Shown here: piece after piece, positions 26,201-39,450 of the stretch | Position numbering within the stretch: the first letter of the stretch is position 1 | Layout of the letters: each line of letters begins with the position of its first letter | NCBI RefSeq assembly: GCF_900113645.1 | Contig: NZ_FOQC01000005.1 | Coordinates: 42,939 to 106,938 of the forward strand | DNA: 64,000 nt | Direction: 5' to 3' | Source: Trichococcus flocculiformis | GTDB lineage: Bacteria > Bacillota > Bacilli > Lactobacillales > Aerococcaceae | The notes under the pieces: model-generated | Told to the model about the DNA's origin: nothing | What the model saw: only the letters and a program-made list of their open reading frames with translations | The model's database searches: none | Translations under genes and position numbers: made by a program

Positions 26201-27035
26201 CGAGCTCAGTTACCAGCAAGCTTTGCAGAATGGTGCGCTTTTTTTGGAACAGCATGAAAAAAGTCCGTTGGCCGCTGAAAGATTACTTTTGGATCGTTTA
26301 GGCTGGACAAAGACGGATCTGTTGATGCGTTTTGCCGATCCGATCACGGATCAGGAATACAAGCAGTATTTCAGTGACATCAAAGAGTATGTTTCGGGCA
26401 AACCGATACAATATATCGTAGGTGTCGAATGGTTTTACGGATACCCTTTGAAAGTCACGGAAGCTACATTGATTCCACGTCCGGAAACGGAGGAGCTTGT
26501 GCAGCGGGCTTTGAAATGCCTGGAGGGGAAAGGTCCCCGGAAGGTCCTGGACATCGGGACGGGATCCGGAGCTATCGCCATTGCGATGAAAAAGCAACGT
26601 CCGCAGGATGAAGTGACCGCCACTGATCTTTCTCAAGAAGCCCTGGTCGTTGCTGAGGAGAACGCGGATCAACTGGATGCGCAAATCCGCTTCCTGCAAG
26701 GGGATCTGCTGGAGCCGGTACAACTGGAGACGTTCGACTGCATCCTCAGCAATCCTCCCTACATCAGCGAAGATGAAATTAGCCTGATGGACAGTTCTGT
26801 TTTGGAGTACGAACCACATTCGGCGTTGTTTGCTGATCATGACGGATTGGATCTATACCAAAAGATGGCCTTCACGCTGCCGTTCCATTTGAAAACGGAC
26901 GGATGCCTATTCATGGAAATCGGCTTCAACCAAGGTGAAAAATTGTTGGAACTCTACAAAAAAGCTTTCCCGGATAAAACCGTCACGATCGAAAAGGATC
27001 TGTCCGGTCTCGACCGCATGCTGATAGTAAAATAA
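26187..27035 (+). CDS. prmC: RF1/RF2 glutamine N5-methyltransferase
   Basis: PrmC methylates the GGQ glutamine of release factors with S-adenosylmethionine. The 282-residue protein has an N-terminal helical substrate-binding part, IPRPETE (96-102), the SAM motif [13 protein letters not shown] (about 121-133) and the catalytic NPPY (189-192). Its start lies inside the end of prfA, so enzyme and substrate are translationally coupled. Confidence 0.95.
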   Translation: MDQSNELSYQQALQNGALFLEQHEKSPLAAERLLLDRLGWTKTDLLMRFADPITDQEYKQYFSDIKEYVSGKPIQYIVGVEWFYGYPLKVTEATLIPRPETEELVQRALKCLEGKGPRKVLDIGTGSGAIAIAMKKQRPQDEVTATDLSQEALVVAEENADQLDAQIRFLQGDLLEPVQLETFDCILSNPPYISEDEISLMDSSVLEYEPHSALFADHDGLDLYQKMAFTLPFHLKTDGCLFMEIGFNQGEKLLELYKKAFPDKTVTIEKDLSGLDRMLIVK

Positions 27036-27141
27036 GAAAAGCTGAACAGGTTTCTTTGTTCTTTCCGAAGGGATGAACCGTGAAGCTAGCCATCAGGTTT
27101 ATTGTGAATAAGATGAAAAGAGTCGCCTGATATCCATGGGC

Positions 27142-27178
27142 AAAAAATGGCTGCGGGCAATTGCCCCGGCTATTTTTT
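27142..27178 (+). terminator. terminator after the tdk-prfA-prmC block
   Basis: An imperfect inverted repeat centred on CAATTG (27158-27163), with an A-run on the left and a T7 run on the right, lies about 110 bases after prmC. The bases in between (27036-27141) show no gene. Confidence 0.7.
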
Positions 27179-27232
27179 TACCTGATCAGCGTCTTCGCCA
27201 GCCAAAACATTGAGAAAGGAGCATACAGTATT

Positions 27233-28252
27233 ATGGAAACAAAAATATACGACGCCTCAACAATCGATGAGGCAGCCGAGCTGTTGAAAGCCGGAGACTT
27301 GATTGCTTTCCCGACCGAGACTGTCTACGGCCTAGGCGCCATTGCATCAAATGATGAAGCCGTAAAAAATGTATACAAAGTGAAAGGAAGACCCAGTGAT
27401 AACCCCTTGATCGTTCATGTATCCGATCGCGAGATTGCGAAATATGTGGCCTTTGTTCCGCAACAGGCAGAAATTTTGATGGAGGCTTTTTGGCCAGGTC
27501 CTCTGACTTTGATTTTTCCGATGAAGGAAGGGATATTTGCACCGACCGTCACTGCAGGGCACAATACAGTCGCGCTGCGGATGCCGGACCAAGAACAGAC
27601 GCTGGAATTGATCAGAAAAACCGGTTTTCCCTTGGTTGGACCGAGCGCAAATACTTCAGGCAAACCGAGTCCGACGACTGCCCAACATGTGCTGCACGAT
27701 CTTTCAGGCAAAATTGCCGGCATCCTCGATGGAGGAGAGACGCAAATTGGTTTGGAATCAACCGTTTTGGATTTGACTAACGCAGTCGGACCCATCATTT
27801 TGCGTCCGGGTGCCATCACGGAAGCGCAGTTGGAGCCGGTCATCGGCAAACTGGCAGCAAATGCCGGGACAGCAAACGAGACAGAGGCTCCGAAAGCGCC
27901 AGGAATGAAGTACCAACACTATTCTCCTACTCAACCGGTCATCCTGATTGATGGAACGACTGCCGATTGGAAAGCCGCCATCGAGGAGTGTCACGATCAA
28001 GGCAAAGAAATCGGTATTTTGGCTTCCGAAGAAAAGCTGACTGCGCATAAGGAAGCAGTGCGCGCTACTTTCTCATTAGGACCGAAGGCGGATGTGACGG
28101 TGGCATCGCAACGCCTATATGCGGGGCTGAGGTATCTTGATGAGCAGCCTGTCGATGTGATTTTGGTAGAAGCCTACGATCCGAATGGCCTCGGCAAGGC
28201 ATTCATGAATCGTATGGAAAAAGCGGCTTCAGCGAAATATCCGAAAAAATAG
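27233..28252 (+). CDS. L-threonylcarbamoyladenylate synthase (TsaC/Sua5 family, long form)
   Basis: This enzyme makes threonylcarbamoyl-AMP from threonine, bicarbonate and ATP, the first step of the t6A modification of ANN-decoding tRNAs. The 339-residue protein has the YrdC-type domain (about 1-205), with KGRPSDNPLIVHV and SANTSGKPSPTT, and the extra C-terminal Sua5 domain (about 230-338). The start METKIYDAS is chosen for family fit, with AAAGGAG about 11 bases upstream; the longer frame begins inside the preceding terminator. In B. subtilis the orthologue is ywlC. Confidence 0.93.
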   Translation: METKIYDASTIDEAAELLKAGDLIAFPTETVYGLGAIASNDEAVKNVYKVKGRPSDNPLIVHVSDREIAKYVAFVPQQAEILMEAFWPGPLTLIFPMKEGIFAPTVTAGHNTVALRMPDQEQTLELIRKTGFPLVGPSANTSGKPSPTTAQHVLHDLSGKIAGILDGGETQIGLESTVLDLTNAVGPIILRPGAITEAQLEPVIGKLAANAGTANETEAPKAPGMKYQHYSPTQPVILIDGTTADWKAAIEECHDQGKEIGILASEEKLTAHKEAVRATFSLGPKADVTVASQRLYAGLRYLDEQPVDVILVEAYDPNGLGKAFMNRMEKAASAKYPKK

Positions 28253-28347
28253 CCGGAATTATCGCCTATTATCCGTCTTTAGCTTACTTTTTGTAAAAAA
28301 TATTCAATTCCAGGAGCTTATATGCTTTATTTCCTGAAAATTTATGC

Positions 28348-28353
28348 TATACT
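28348..28353 (+). promoter_or_regulatory. -10 element of the glyA promoter
   Basis: TATACT is preceded by TGC, giving an extended -10, about 60 bases upstream of the glyA start. No good -35 is visible. Confidence 0.4.
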
Positions 28354-28411
28354 CAACTTACATTTTTTAATTGATTTAAATTTTGGAATAATGTGATGGA
28401 AGGGTGCAAAC

Positions 28412-29650
28412 ATGGATAAAGAATTATTTGCAGCAATTGATAAAGAACGCGAAAGACAAGAGAACGGGATCGAACTGATTGCTTCCGAAAACTTTGTATC
28501 TGAAGATGTTATGAGAGCGCAAGGCAGCATCTTGACAAATAAATATGCTGAAGGCTACCCTGGTCGTCGTTATTATGGCGGTTGCGAATTTGTCGATGTC
28601 ATCGAAAACTTGGCCATCGATCGCATCAAAGCAATCTTCGGTGCGGAATATGCCAATGTACAACCACATTCCGGTTCACAAGCGAACATGGCTGCTTATC
28701 GTGTTTTGGTCCAGCCCGGCGATAAGATTTTGGGGATGGACTTGAGTCACGGGGGACATTTGACTCATGGTGCGTCTGTGAATTTCAGCGGTCAGACTTA
28801 TGAGTTCGTGGCTTACGGCGTAGAAAAAGAATCCGAAACGATCAACTATGACACAGTCAGAGAGATCGCTTTGAAAGAACAACCAAAATTGATTGTTGCC
28901 GGTGCCAGCGCTTATCCGCGCGCAATCGATTTCAAACGTTTTAGAGAAATCGCCGATGAAGTCGGTGCTTATCTGATGGTGGATATGGCTCATATCGCAG
29001 GACTTTGTGCAACAGGACATCACCAAAATCCGGTTGAATATGCCCACATCGTAACTACGACGACACATAAAACACTTCGCGGTCCTCGTGGAGGCGTCAT
29101 CTTGGCAAAAGAAGAATTCGGCAAAAAGTTGAACAGTGCTGTCTTCCCTGGAATCCAAGGCGGACCTCTTGAGCACGTTGTCGCTGCTAAAGCGGTATCC
29201 TTCTTTGAAGCTGCAACACCAGAGTACACTGAATACATCGGGCAAGTCATCAAAAATGCCCAAGCAATGGCTGATGTTTTTAATGCATCCGACTTGCGCG
29301 TCATCAGCGGCGGAACCGATAACCACTTGTTGCTGTTGGATGTAACCAGCAGCGGTTTGAACGGAAAACAAGTAGAAAAACTGTTGGATACCGTTGAAAT
29401 CACTGTCAATAAAAATACGATTCCTTTTGAAACGCTGGGCGCAAACAAAGCCAGCGGCATCCGTATCGGCACTCCTGCCATCACAACTAGAGGCCTTAAG
29501 GAAGCGGAAGCTCGTAAGATTGCTGAATTGATTGTGGAAACGATCCAAAACCACACGGATGAAGCAAAATTGGATGAAATCCGTGCGGCGGTCCATGCCA
29601 TCACAAAAGCGTTCCCATTGCACAAAAAACCAGTTTCAACAGAAGCTTAA
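28412..29650 (+). CDS. glyA: serine hydroxymethyltransferase
   Basis: GlyA interconverts serine and glycine, loading a one-carbon unit onto tetrahydrofolate. The 412-residue PLP enzyme has the motif [15 protein letters not shown], with K220 the expected Schiff-base lysine, and [18 protein letters not shown] and DMAHIAGL characteristic of the family. GGAAGGG precedes the ATG. It has its own promoter and terminator. Functionally it links to serC-serA in this window, which make serine. Confidence 0.96.
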   Translation: MDKELFAAIDKERERQENGIELIASENFVSEDVMRAQGSILTNKYAEGYPGRRYYGGCEFVDVIENLAIDRIKAIFGAEYANVQPHSGSQANMAAYRVLVQPGDKILGMDLSHGGHLTHGASVNFSGQTYEFVAYGVEKESETINYDTVREIALKEQPKLIVAGASAYPRAIDFKRFREIADEVGAYLMVDMAHIAGLCATGHHQNPVEYAHIVTTTTHKTLRGPRGGVILAKEEFGKKLNSAVFPGIQGGPLEHVVAAKAVSFFEAATPEYTEYIGQVIKNAQAMADVFNASDLRVISGGTDNHLLLLDVTSSGLNGKQVEKLLDTVEITVNKNTIPFETLGANKASGIRIGTPAITTRGLKEAEARKIAELIVETIQNHTDEAKLDEIRAAVHAITKAFPLHKKPVSTEA

Positions 29651-29660
29651 ATAGATTATT

Positions 29661-29691
29661 AAGAGCTGTCTCCCAATGAGGCAGCTCTTTT
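29661..29691 (+). terminator. glyA terminator
   Basis: AAGAGCTG pairs with CAGCTCTT, extended through a G-T wobble and a CTC/GAG pairing, and is followed by TT and a T-rich stretch, 11 bases after the stop. Confidence 0.85.
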
Positions 29692-29780
29692 AGGTTTTTC
29701 TCATTGTTTTATTTCTGGTATTTGTATCGGTTTTCAATTACAATAGACTGAGCAAAAAAACGAAAGTGGGGCAAAAGTAT

Positions 29781-30416
29781 ATGGGAGAATTCCATGTAAT
29801 GAATCATCCGTTGATTCAACACAAATTAACAATTATCCGCGAGAAAGAGTGCGGAACAAAAGTATTTCGTGAAGTAGTAAGTGAAATCGCCATGTTGATG
29901 GCTTATGAAGTAACAAGGGACATGCCTTTGGAAGACATCGAGATCGAAACGCCATTGGTAAAAACGACTCAAAAAACATTGTCAGGTAAAAAAGTTGCCA
30001 TCATTCCAATTTTGCGTGCAGGATTAGGGATGGTCGATGGTTTCTTGGCGATGTTGCCGGCAGCAAAAGTTGGTCATATCGGAATGTACCGTGACCACGA
30101 AACCTTGGAACCGGTTGAGTATTTCGTCAAATTGCCGACTGATATCCAGGAACGTCAATTATTCATCGTTGATCCAATGCTGGCTACAGGCGGATCAGTT
30201 ATCGCAGCTATTGAAGCTTTGGAAAAGAGAGGCGCATCGCCATCAGCCATGAAATTCATTTGTCTTGTGGCAGCTCCTGAAGGAGTGGACGCGTTGCATG
30301 CAGCTTATCCGGATGTGGATATCTATGCAGCTTCGTTGGACGAAAGATTGGACGAAAACAGCTACATCCTTCCTGGTTTGGGAGATGCTGGTGACCGACT
30401 GTTCGGCACAAAATAA
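29781..30416 (+). CDS. upp: uracil phosphoribosyltransferase
   Basis: Upp makes UMP from uracil and PRPP, the main uracil salvage reaction. The 211-residue protein has the family pattern [32 protein letters not shown], the PRPP-binding region [11 protein letters not shown] and the C-terminal [14 protein letters not shown] uracil site. ATG 29781 is chosen over a GTG five codons earlier because that GTG forms part of the AAAGTGGGG ribosome binding site. It is monocistronic. Confidence 0.95.
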   Translation: MGEFHVMNHPLIQHKLTIIREKECGTKVFREVVSEIAMLMAYEVTRDMPLEDIEIETPLVKTTQKTLSGKKVAIIPILRAGLGMVDGFLAMLPAAKVGHIGMYRDHETLEPVEYFVKLPTDIQERQLFIVDPMLATGGSVIAAIEALEKRGASPSAMKFICLVAAPEGVDALHAAYPDVDIYAASLDERLDENSYILPGLGDAGDRLFGTK

Positions 30417-30526
30417 TGGTTCAAAAAGACGTTCAGGCAAATGTGTCCGTAAATGTCAAAACATCAATATTATAATGATATCGTCCTTCCGATTTACATC
30501 ATACTGAAAAATGAAAACAAAGAGCT

Positions 30527-30563
30527 GAGCCAGAAATCCAAAGAGGGTTTCTGGCTCATTTTT
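30527..30563 (+). terminator. upp terminator
   Basis: GAGCCAGAAA pairs with TTTCTGGCTC (30548-30557), followed by ATTTTTATT. Confidence 0.88.
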
Positions 30564-32008
<1,445 letters not shown>

Positions 32009-32047
32009 TAGGGACCAGCAAGACCGATAACTACAGGAGGGATGAGA

Positions 32048-32551
32048 ATGACAGCCAATCTCGTATTGGGAGAGATTACCGCATTAGGTGATACGATTGT
32101 TACGCTACTGTCATTTCTGATATTGATGGCTCTTATCAAAAAATTCGCATGGCAGCCTTTGATGAAGATCTTAACGGATCGTGAAGAAATGATACATGCA
32201 AATATTGATAAAGCGGCAGCTGCGCGTGAGAATGCCGAGAAGAAACATGCGGAAGTCGATGCGCAATTGATAGAAGTCAGAACTACAGCGAGCGATATTT
32301 TGAACAGGGCTCAAGCGGAAGGCAATGAAATACAAAAGAACATCATTAAAGAAGCAAAAGAAGATGCATTACGGATCAAACAAGTGACCCAAAAAGAGCT
32401 GGAACTCGAAAGAAAACAGGCTCTTGAAGGTTTGCGTGCCGAAATCGGAGTCATATCAGTAGAAATCGCTGAAAAGATCCTCGGCAAGGAAATCAAGCAA
32501 GCAGACCAACAAACATTGATTGAAGCTTTCATTGAAGGGCTGGATGATTGA
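32048..32551 (+). CDS. atpF: F0F1 ATP synthase subunit b
   Basis: Subunit b is the peripheral stalk: one N-terminal membrane helix (about 15-33) and a long charged coiled coil to the C-terminus, rich in Ala, Glu and Lys. The 167-residue length is normal. ATG 32048 is chosen because AGGAGGG lies 7 bases upstream; the ATG at 32042 is too close to it. The end overlaps the start of atpH. Confidence 0.93.
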   Translation: MTANLVLGEITALGDTIVTLLSFLILMALIKKFAWQPLMKILTDREEMIHANIDKAAAARENAEKKHAEVDAQLIEVRTTASDILNRAQAEGNEIQKNIIKEAKEDALRIKQVTQKELELERKQALEGLRAEIGVISVEIAEKILGKEIKQADQQTLIEAFIEGLDD

Positions 32552-33071
32552 TATGGTTAAGGACGGCAAAGCAATCACAACTGTAGAAGCCTATGTACAA
32601 GCCTACTATAACCGCCTGACTGACTCGAAGACTGCGGACAGACTCTATCTTGATCTTTCGCAGTTGAAAGAAGCCTTCAATCATGCAGATTCAGATGCAG
32701 GAGAGCAACCAAATCTTGATTTGGCTGTGAAGTATCTTGCTCCTGATACGCTTCGGTTTCTAGAGGGACTCCAAGATAATCTTGATAACGAAGGTATCTT
32801 GGCTTCCATCAAAGCGTTCAATGAGCTGTATGAAAATAAAAAAGTACTCGTGAATGTGAAGTTGACTTCTGCGGTTCCTTTAACAGCGGAACAAAAAATG
32901 CGCATCATGAACAAAATGGAAAAAAGAATCGGGGAAGCGACCTTCTTTGTGAAAGAGGTGGTCGATCCCACTGTGATTGGCGGCGTCCGGTTGGAGTCGG
33001 AAAACCATTATTTCGACAATACCATCGCTACGAAGCTGAAAGAAATGAAGAGACATATCCTAACAGATTAA
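32544..33071 (+). CDS. atpH: F0F1 ATP synthase subunit delta
   Basis: Subunit delta joins the top of F1 to the peripheral stalk. The 175-residue protein has an N-terminal helical bundle and the conserved C-terminal block [14 protein letters not shown]. The start is uncertain: ATG 32544 overlaps atpF by 8 bases with GAAGGG 4 bases upstream, while ATG 32553 just after the atpF stop is also possible. Confidence 0.9.
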   Translation: MIDMVKDGKAITTVEAYVQAYYNRLTDSKTADRLYLDLSQLKEAFNHADSDAGEQPNLDLAVKYLAPDTLRFLEGLQDNLDNEGILASIKAFNELYENKKVLVNVKLTSAVPLTAEQKMRIMNKMEKRIGEATFFVKEVVDPTVIGGVRLESENHYFDNTIATKLKEMKRHILTD

Positions 33072-33093
33072 TAGGGTTGAAGAGGTGAATAAT

Positions 33094-34605
33094 ATGGCTA
33101 CTGAAAACGAAGATTTGAGTTCATTGATCAAAAATAGGATCAACACTTTTCAATCTGTATCAGAGTTTGAAGAAATTGGAAAAGTTACCTACATCGGTGA
33201 TGGAATCGCCCGCGCGAAAGGTTTGGAGAACGTAATGTCCGGTGAATTGCTGGAATTCTCCAACGGTTCCATCGGTATGGCCCAAAACCTGGAGATGACC
33301 GATGTCGGTATCATCATTTTTGGAACTTATGAAAATATCCATGAGGGCGATATCGTCAAACGTACAGGCAAAATCATGGAAGTACCGGTCGGTGATGCTT
33401 TGATCGGGCGCGTTGTGGATGCATTAGGCAGCCCGGTGGATGGCTTAGGCAGCATCGAAACCACCGGCACAAGACCCGTTGAAAATGCAGCACCAGGCGT
33501 TATGGATCGTCAATCCGTCAGACAACCTCTTCAGACCGGTCTAAAAGCATTGGATGCTTTGGTTCCGATCGGTCGAGGCCAACGCGAGCTGATCATCGGT
33601 GACCGCAAAACCGGGAAAACCAGTATTGCAATCGATGCAATTCTGAATCAACGCGGAAAAGATGTTATCTGTATCTATGTCGCCATCGGGCAAAAGGAAT
33701 CGACAGTCCGCAATATGACGGAAACGTTGAAGAAGCATCATGCAATGGACTATACGATTGTCGTGACCGCAAGTGCTTCACAATCTGCGCCGATGCTCTA
33801 TATCGCCCCTTACGCCGCTACCGCAATGGCGGAAGAGTTCATGCACAACGGCAAGCACGTTCTAATCGTTTATGATGATCTTTCCAAACAGGCGGCTGCT
33901 TACCGTGAAATGTCCTTGCTTTTGCGTCGTCCGCCAGGCCGCGAGGCGTATCCAGGGGATGTCTTCTACTTGCATTCCCGTTTGTTGGAACGTTCAGCAA
34001 AATTGAACGATGAATTGGGCGGTGGCTCCATAACCTCCTTGCCGATTGTTGAAACACAAGCCGGGGATATCTCCGCTTATATTCCGACGAACGTCATCTC
34101 CATCACGGATGGTCAGATTTTCTTGGAAAGCGACCTGTTCTTCTCAGGAATCCGTCCGGCTCTATCTGCGGGTCTCTCCGTTTCCCGTGTCGGAGGATCT
34201 GCTCAAATCAAAGCCATGAAAAAAGTATCCGGTACATTACGTATCGATTTAGCCAGCTATCGCGAGCTGGAAGCATTCACCCAGTTCGGTTCGGACTTGG
34301 ATGTTTCCACGCAAAAACGTCTTGGCCGCGGCCGCAGAACCGTGGAAATACTGAAGCAGGACTTGCACAAGACCTTGGATGTCGAAAAACAAGTTCTCAT
34401 TCTCTATGCATTGACCCACGGATTTATTGATTCGATTCCGGTGCAGGATATCGAACGATACGAGTCTGAACTGTTCAAATTCGTCAAAATGTCTTATCCG
34501 AATCTGTTCTCCATCATCAAGGAGACAAAAGACTTACCGCCTACGGAAGACTTGGATGAAGCGCTGAAAGCATTCGCGGGAATCTTCATTCCGCACGTCG
34601 AGTAG
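33094..34605 (+). CDS. atpA: F0F1 ATP synthase subunit alpha
   Basis: Subunit alpha forms the F1 hexamer with beta and holds non-catalytic nucleotide sites. The 503-residue protein has the Walker A GDRKTGKT (169-176) and the arginine-finger region [13 protein letters not shown] 33094 follows GAGGTG by 6 bases; a GTG three codons earlier overlaps that site. Confidence 0.96.
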   Translation: MATENEDLSSLIKNRINTFQSVSEFEEIGKVTYIGDGIARAKGLENVMSGELLEFSNGSIGMAQNLEMTDVGIIIFGTYENIHEGDIVKRTGKIMEVPVGDALIGRVVDALGSPVDGLGSIETTGTRPVENAAPGVMDRQSVRQPLQTGLKALDALVPIGRGQRELIIGDRKTGKTSIAIDAILNQRGKDVICIYVAIGQKESTVRNMTETLKKHHAMDYTIVVTASASQSAPMLYIAPYAATAMAEEFMHNGKHVLIVYDDLSKQAAAYREMSLLLRRPPGREAYPGDVFYLHSRLLERSAKLNDELGGGSITSLPIVETQAGDISAYIPTNVISITDGQIFLESDLFFSGIRPALSAGLSVSRVGGSAQIKAMKKVSGTLRIDLASYRELEAFTQFGSDLDVSTQKRLGRGRRTVEILKQDLHKTLDVEKQVLILYALTHGFIDSIPVQDIERYESELFKFVKMSYPNLFSIIKETKDLPPTEDLDEALKAFAGIFIPHVE

Positions 34606-34642
34606 AAGGGTCAGCATGAACAGATAATATTGAGGTGATAAT

Positions 34643-35563
34643 ATGGCAGAGTCTTTAATAGACATCCGGAAACGCATTGCTTCCACAAAGAAGACAAGTC
34701 AAATAACAAGCGCCATGCAAATGGTATCTGCCTCCAAACTGATCCGCGCCGAACAAAAGGTGCGGGGATATCAGCTTTATGCAGCAAAAATACGCGAAAT
34801 CGTAACACATATTGCCAGCACGCAATTATCTTTGCTTGAAGAGCATGGTCATGTGTCGGCGAGCGATCAGGTTCTTGTCGATTTTCACGATATGCTGATC
34901 GAACGGCCGGTCCGCAAAACGGGCTATCTGATCATTTCCTCAGATAAAGGCTTAGCCGGAGGATACAACAGTTCGATCCTGAAAGCGACAAAAGATATGC
35001 TTACGGTCGACCACGCTTCGAACGATGAGTTTGTTGTGCTGTCGGTCGGTGGAGCTGTGGCTGATGATCTCAGAAAAAGTGGGATCGAAGTCGCATTCGA
35101 AATCAGGGACTTGAATGACCAACCAAGTTTCACGGAAGTCAGCGATATCGTAGTTAAGGCAATCCAACTTTATCGTGATGGGGTTTTTGATGAGTTGTAC
35201 GTTTGTTACAAACATCATGTCAACGCTCTGATTTCAGAATATCGAGCTGAAAAAATGCTGCCGTTGACGGACTTGGATTCCCAAGAAGCGGTTGGTTACG
35301 AAGTCGATTATCTATTTGAACCGAACAAAGAAGAAATATTAGAAATATTACTGCCGCAATATGCGGAAAGTTTGATTTACGGTGCCATTATCGATGCTAA
35401 ATCATCCGAGCACGCTTCCCGCATGACGGCCATGAAGAGTGCTACTGATAATGCGACCAATATGATCAATGATATGACGATTCAGTACAACCGAGTGAGA
35501 CAGACTGCAATCACGCAAGAAATCACCGAAATCGTCGGTGGAGCTTCTGCTCTGGAAGATTAG
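34643..35563 (+). CDS. atpG: F0F1 ATP synthase subunit gamma
   Basis: Subunit gamma is the central rotor shaft. The 306-residue protein shows the paired terminal helices: an N-terminal IRKRIASTKKTSQITSAMQM and a C-terminal MKSATDNATNMINDM...YNRVRQTAITQEI that ends in EIVGGASAL. GAGGTGATA precedes the ATG. Confidence 0.96.
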   Translation: MAESLIDIRKRIASTKKTSQITSAMQMVSASKLIRAEQKVRGYQLYAAKIREIVTHIASTQLSLLEEHGHVSASDQVLVDFHDMLIERPVRKTGYLIISSDKGLAGGYNSSILKATKDMLTVDHASNDEFVVLSVGGAVADDLRKSGIEVAFEIRDLNDQPSFTEVSDIVVKAIQLYRDGVFDELYVCYKHHVNALISEYRAEKMLPLTDLDSQEAVGYEVDYLFEPNKEEILEILLPQYAESLIYGAIIDAKSSEHASRMTAMKSATDNATNMINDMTIQYNRVRQTAITQEITEIVGGASALED

Positions 35564-37015
<1,452 letters not shown>

Positions 37016-37016
37016 G

Positions 37017-37442
37017 ATGGCATACCTGCAAGTGAATGTGGTGACGCCTGATGGTATCGCTTTTCAGCATCGTGCTAAGGCGGTGACCGCAACGACAACG
37101 GATGGCGGCATTACGATCATGCCAAACCATACCCCGATCATTGTTCCTCTGGCGATCGCTGACCTGATTGTAACGCGTGTGACCGATGAATTGGCGCAGA
37201 ACCATATTGCCGTCAATGGCGGCATCATGGAAGTGCGTGATAATGTGGTGAACATCATTGCCAACAGCGCGGAACGCGCACGCGACATCGATATCGACCG
37301 TGCGGAAGTCGCGAAAGAACGCGCCGAAAAACGGATGGCAGAAGCGCGTGATTTCAAAAATGAAAAAGAATTCCAGCGCGCGAAGATTTCGTTATCGAAA
37401 GCGATCAACCGTATCGGTGTTTCGAAAAATAGATCCAATTGA
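37017..37442 (+). CDS. atpC: F0F1 ATP synthase subunit epsilon
   Basis: Subunit epsilon regulates rotation and ATP hydrolysis. The 141-residue protein has the N-terminal beta sandwich (VVTPDGIAF, GITIMPNHTPII, VNGGIMEV) and a C-terminal helical hairpin rich in Ala, Glu and Arg. AAGGAGGGG precedes the ATG, one base after the atpD stop. It ends the operon. Confidence 0.95.
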   Translation: MAYLQVNVVTPDGIAFQHRAKAVTATTTDGGITIMPNHTPIIVPLAIADLIVTRVTDELAQNHIAVNGGIMEVRDNVVNIIANSAERARDIDIDRAEVAKERAEKRMAEARDFKNEKEFQRAKISLSKAINRIGVSKNRSN

Positions 37443-37473
37443 AAAAAAGAGGCCATCGTTGGCCTCTTTTTTT
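37442..37473 (+). terminator. atp operon terminator
   Basis: A 13-bp stem AAAAAAAGAGGCC/GGCCTCTTTTTTT lies directly at the atpC stop codon. Confidence 0.93.
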
Positions 37474-37716
37474 GATTCCGTTTATTTCCTGACATTTAAT
37501 TAGTGAAGCGGATAATATGCATAGATTATCTACAGAAATAGCCCGCAATTTCATTTCGATGTATTGTAACATATTATTATACCTGATAAAGAATATGAAT
37601 GTAAACGATTTTCTTAGTAAATTCTTAGGCGATAGTCTGACAAAAAACAGCTTGTTGGTTTTTTTTTCAAAATATTTATGTTAGTATAGTTTGAGAATAT
37701 GGGAGGAGTGCGTCAC

Positions 37717-37953
37717 TTGGACTTAACGCTGTTTAACGGTATAATAGTATTGCTATCCCATATGATATTCATTTTCATTTCTTTTTGGTCGTTAAAAGCC
37801 ATCAGACTGGAGAAATGGATCAGAAAGGGACACATACGCGAAGCAAGGGTGCTCTATTTCTTTCTGTCGATTGCTTTAGGCTTTACGGTAAGTACGTTTC
37901 TGCTTGAGTTGGTGACAACCTCGCGTAATATCAGTTACTTACTGTTCTCATGA
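37717..37953 (+). CDS. DUF1146 (YwzB) family small membrane protein
   Basis: The 78-residue protein has two hydrophobic helices (about 5-27 and 47-68) around a basic loop (EKWIRKGHIREARVLY). Size, topology and its position between atpC and murA match YwzB/DUF1146 of Firmicutes, whose function is unknown. The start is a TTG at 37717 with GGGAGGAG 8 bases upstream; the ATG at 37699 lies before that site. Confidence 0.82.
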   Translation: MDLTLFNGIIVLLSHMIFIFISFWSLKAIRLEKWIRKGHIREARVLYFFLSIALGFTVSTFLLELVTTSRNISYLLFS

Positions 37954-38072
37954 TCCCGCTCACAGTTGCACAATAGAATGTGCCTGTAAAGGCAGATCAG
38001 AGTTCCATTTTTACAATAGTTGCAATACAAACATACAAATGAGATCACAATTGACTTTCGGAGGGATTTTTA

Positions 38073-39386
38073 ATGGAAAAAATAATTGTTCGCGGCGGTA
38101 ACCGTCTTGAAGGAACAGTTAAAGTTGAAGGCGCAAAAAACGCAGTTTTGCCGATTTTGGCTGCTACACTTTTGGCAAGCGAAGGGCAATCTGTATTGAC
38201 GAACGTTCCGATACTGTCTGATGTTTTCACAATGAATAATGTTCTGAAACATCTGAATGTCGGCGTTGAATTTCAAGAAAAAAACAACACCATCTTAGCG
38301 GATGCATCAAACGACATCAATTTTGAAGCGCCCTTTGCTTATGTCAGCAAAATGCGTGCGTCAATCGTCGTTATGGGTCCGCTATTAGCACGTCTGGGTC
38401 ACGCGCGTATCGCTTTACCTGGTGGCTGTGCCATCGGAACACGACCTATCGACCTTCACTTGAAAGGTTTCGAAGCAATGGGAGCTGACATCAAAATCGA
38501 GAACGGTTTTGTTGAAGCGAAAGTCGACAGATTGGTCGGTGCACGCATCTATTTGGACTTCCCGAGTGTCGGTGCTACTCAGAACATCATGATGGGCGCT
38601 ACTTTGGCGGAAGGGACCACCATCATCGAAAACGTCGCACGCGAACCTGAAATCGTCGATTTGGCTAATTTCCTGAACCGTATGGGCGCGAAAGTGGTCG
38701 GAGCCGGAACAGAAACAATCCGTATCGAAGGCGTTTCGTCCATGAAGGCAACAGAACATTCGATCATCCCGGACCGAATTGAAGCAGGAACATTCATGAT
38801 TGCAGCAGCAGTCACGAACGGGAATGTTTTTATCGAAGATGCGATTGCCGATCATAACAAGCCGCTGATTTCGAAACTGAAGGAAATGCACGTTGCTTTC
38901 CAGGAAGAAGAAAATGGTCTGCGTGTCATCGGTCCACGTTCTTTGAAAGCGACCGATGTCAAAACGATGCCACATCCAGGGTTTCCTACCGACATGCAGG
39001 CACAAATGACGATTGCGCAATTAGTATCCCAAGGAACCAGCACGATGACCGAAACGGTATTCGAAAACCGTTTTATGCATTTGGAAGAGATGCGCCGTAT
39101 GAATGCTGATTTCAAAGTCGAAGGGCAGACGGTCCTGATTCATGGCAATACTGATCTGCAAGGCGCTGAAGTAGCCGCATCGGATCTGCGAGCGGCAGCT
39201 GCTTTGATTATCGCTGGCCTTGTTTCCAAAGGCTATACACGCGTCACGAATCTGTCGCATTTGGACCGTGGTTATTATGAATTCGATAAAAAGCTGCAGG
39301 CTTTGGGTGCTGATGTTGAACGTGTAACCGAAGATGAAAAAAATGTTTTCAGCGATGCGGAAGTTGAAGCACTTTTCGTAAAATAA
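38073..39386 (+). CDS. murA: UDP-N-acetylglucosamine 1-carboxyvinyltransferase
   Basis: MurA transfers enolpyruvate from PEP to UDP-GlcNAc, the first committed step of peptidoglycan synthesis. The 437-residue protein has the catalytic K22-N23 pair ([10 protein letters not shown]) and C119 in [15 protein letters not shown], the fosfomycin-reactive cysteine. Position after atpC-ywzB and before mbl matches murAA of Bacillus. CGGAGGG precedes the ATG. Confidence 0.96.
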   Translation: MEKIIVRGGNRLEGTVKVEGAKNAVLPILAATLLASEGQSVLTNVPILSDVFTMNNVLKHLNVGVEFQEKNNTILADASNDINFEAPFAYVSKMRASIVVMGPLLARLGHARIALPGGCAIGTRPIDLHLKGFEAMGADIKIENGFVEAKVDRLVGARIYLDFPSVGATQNIMMGATLAEGTTIIENVAREPEIVDLANFLNRMGAKVVGAGTETIRIEGVSSMKATEHSIIPDRIEAGTFMIAAAVTNGNVFIEDAIADHNKPLISKLKEMHVAFQEEENGLRVIGPRSLKATDVKTMPHPGFPTDMQAQMTIAQLVSQGTSTMTETVFENRFMHLEEMRRMNADFKVEGQTVLIHGNTDLQGAEVAASDLRAAAALIIAGLVSKGYTRVTNLSHLDRGYYEFDKKLQALGADVERVTEDEKNVFSDAEVEALFVK

Positions 39387-39450
39387 GTCGGACAACTGTC
39401 GTCCGCAAGATAGCTATCGCTAAATGATGAATGTTTGAGAGGGGAACAAC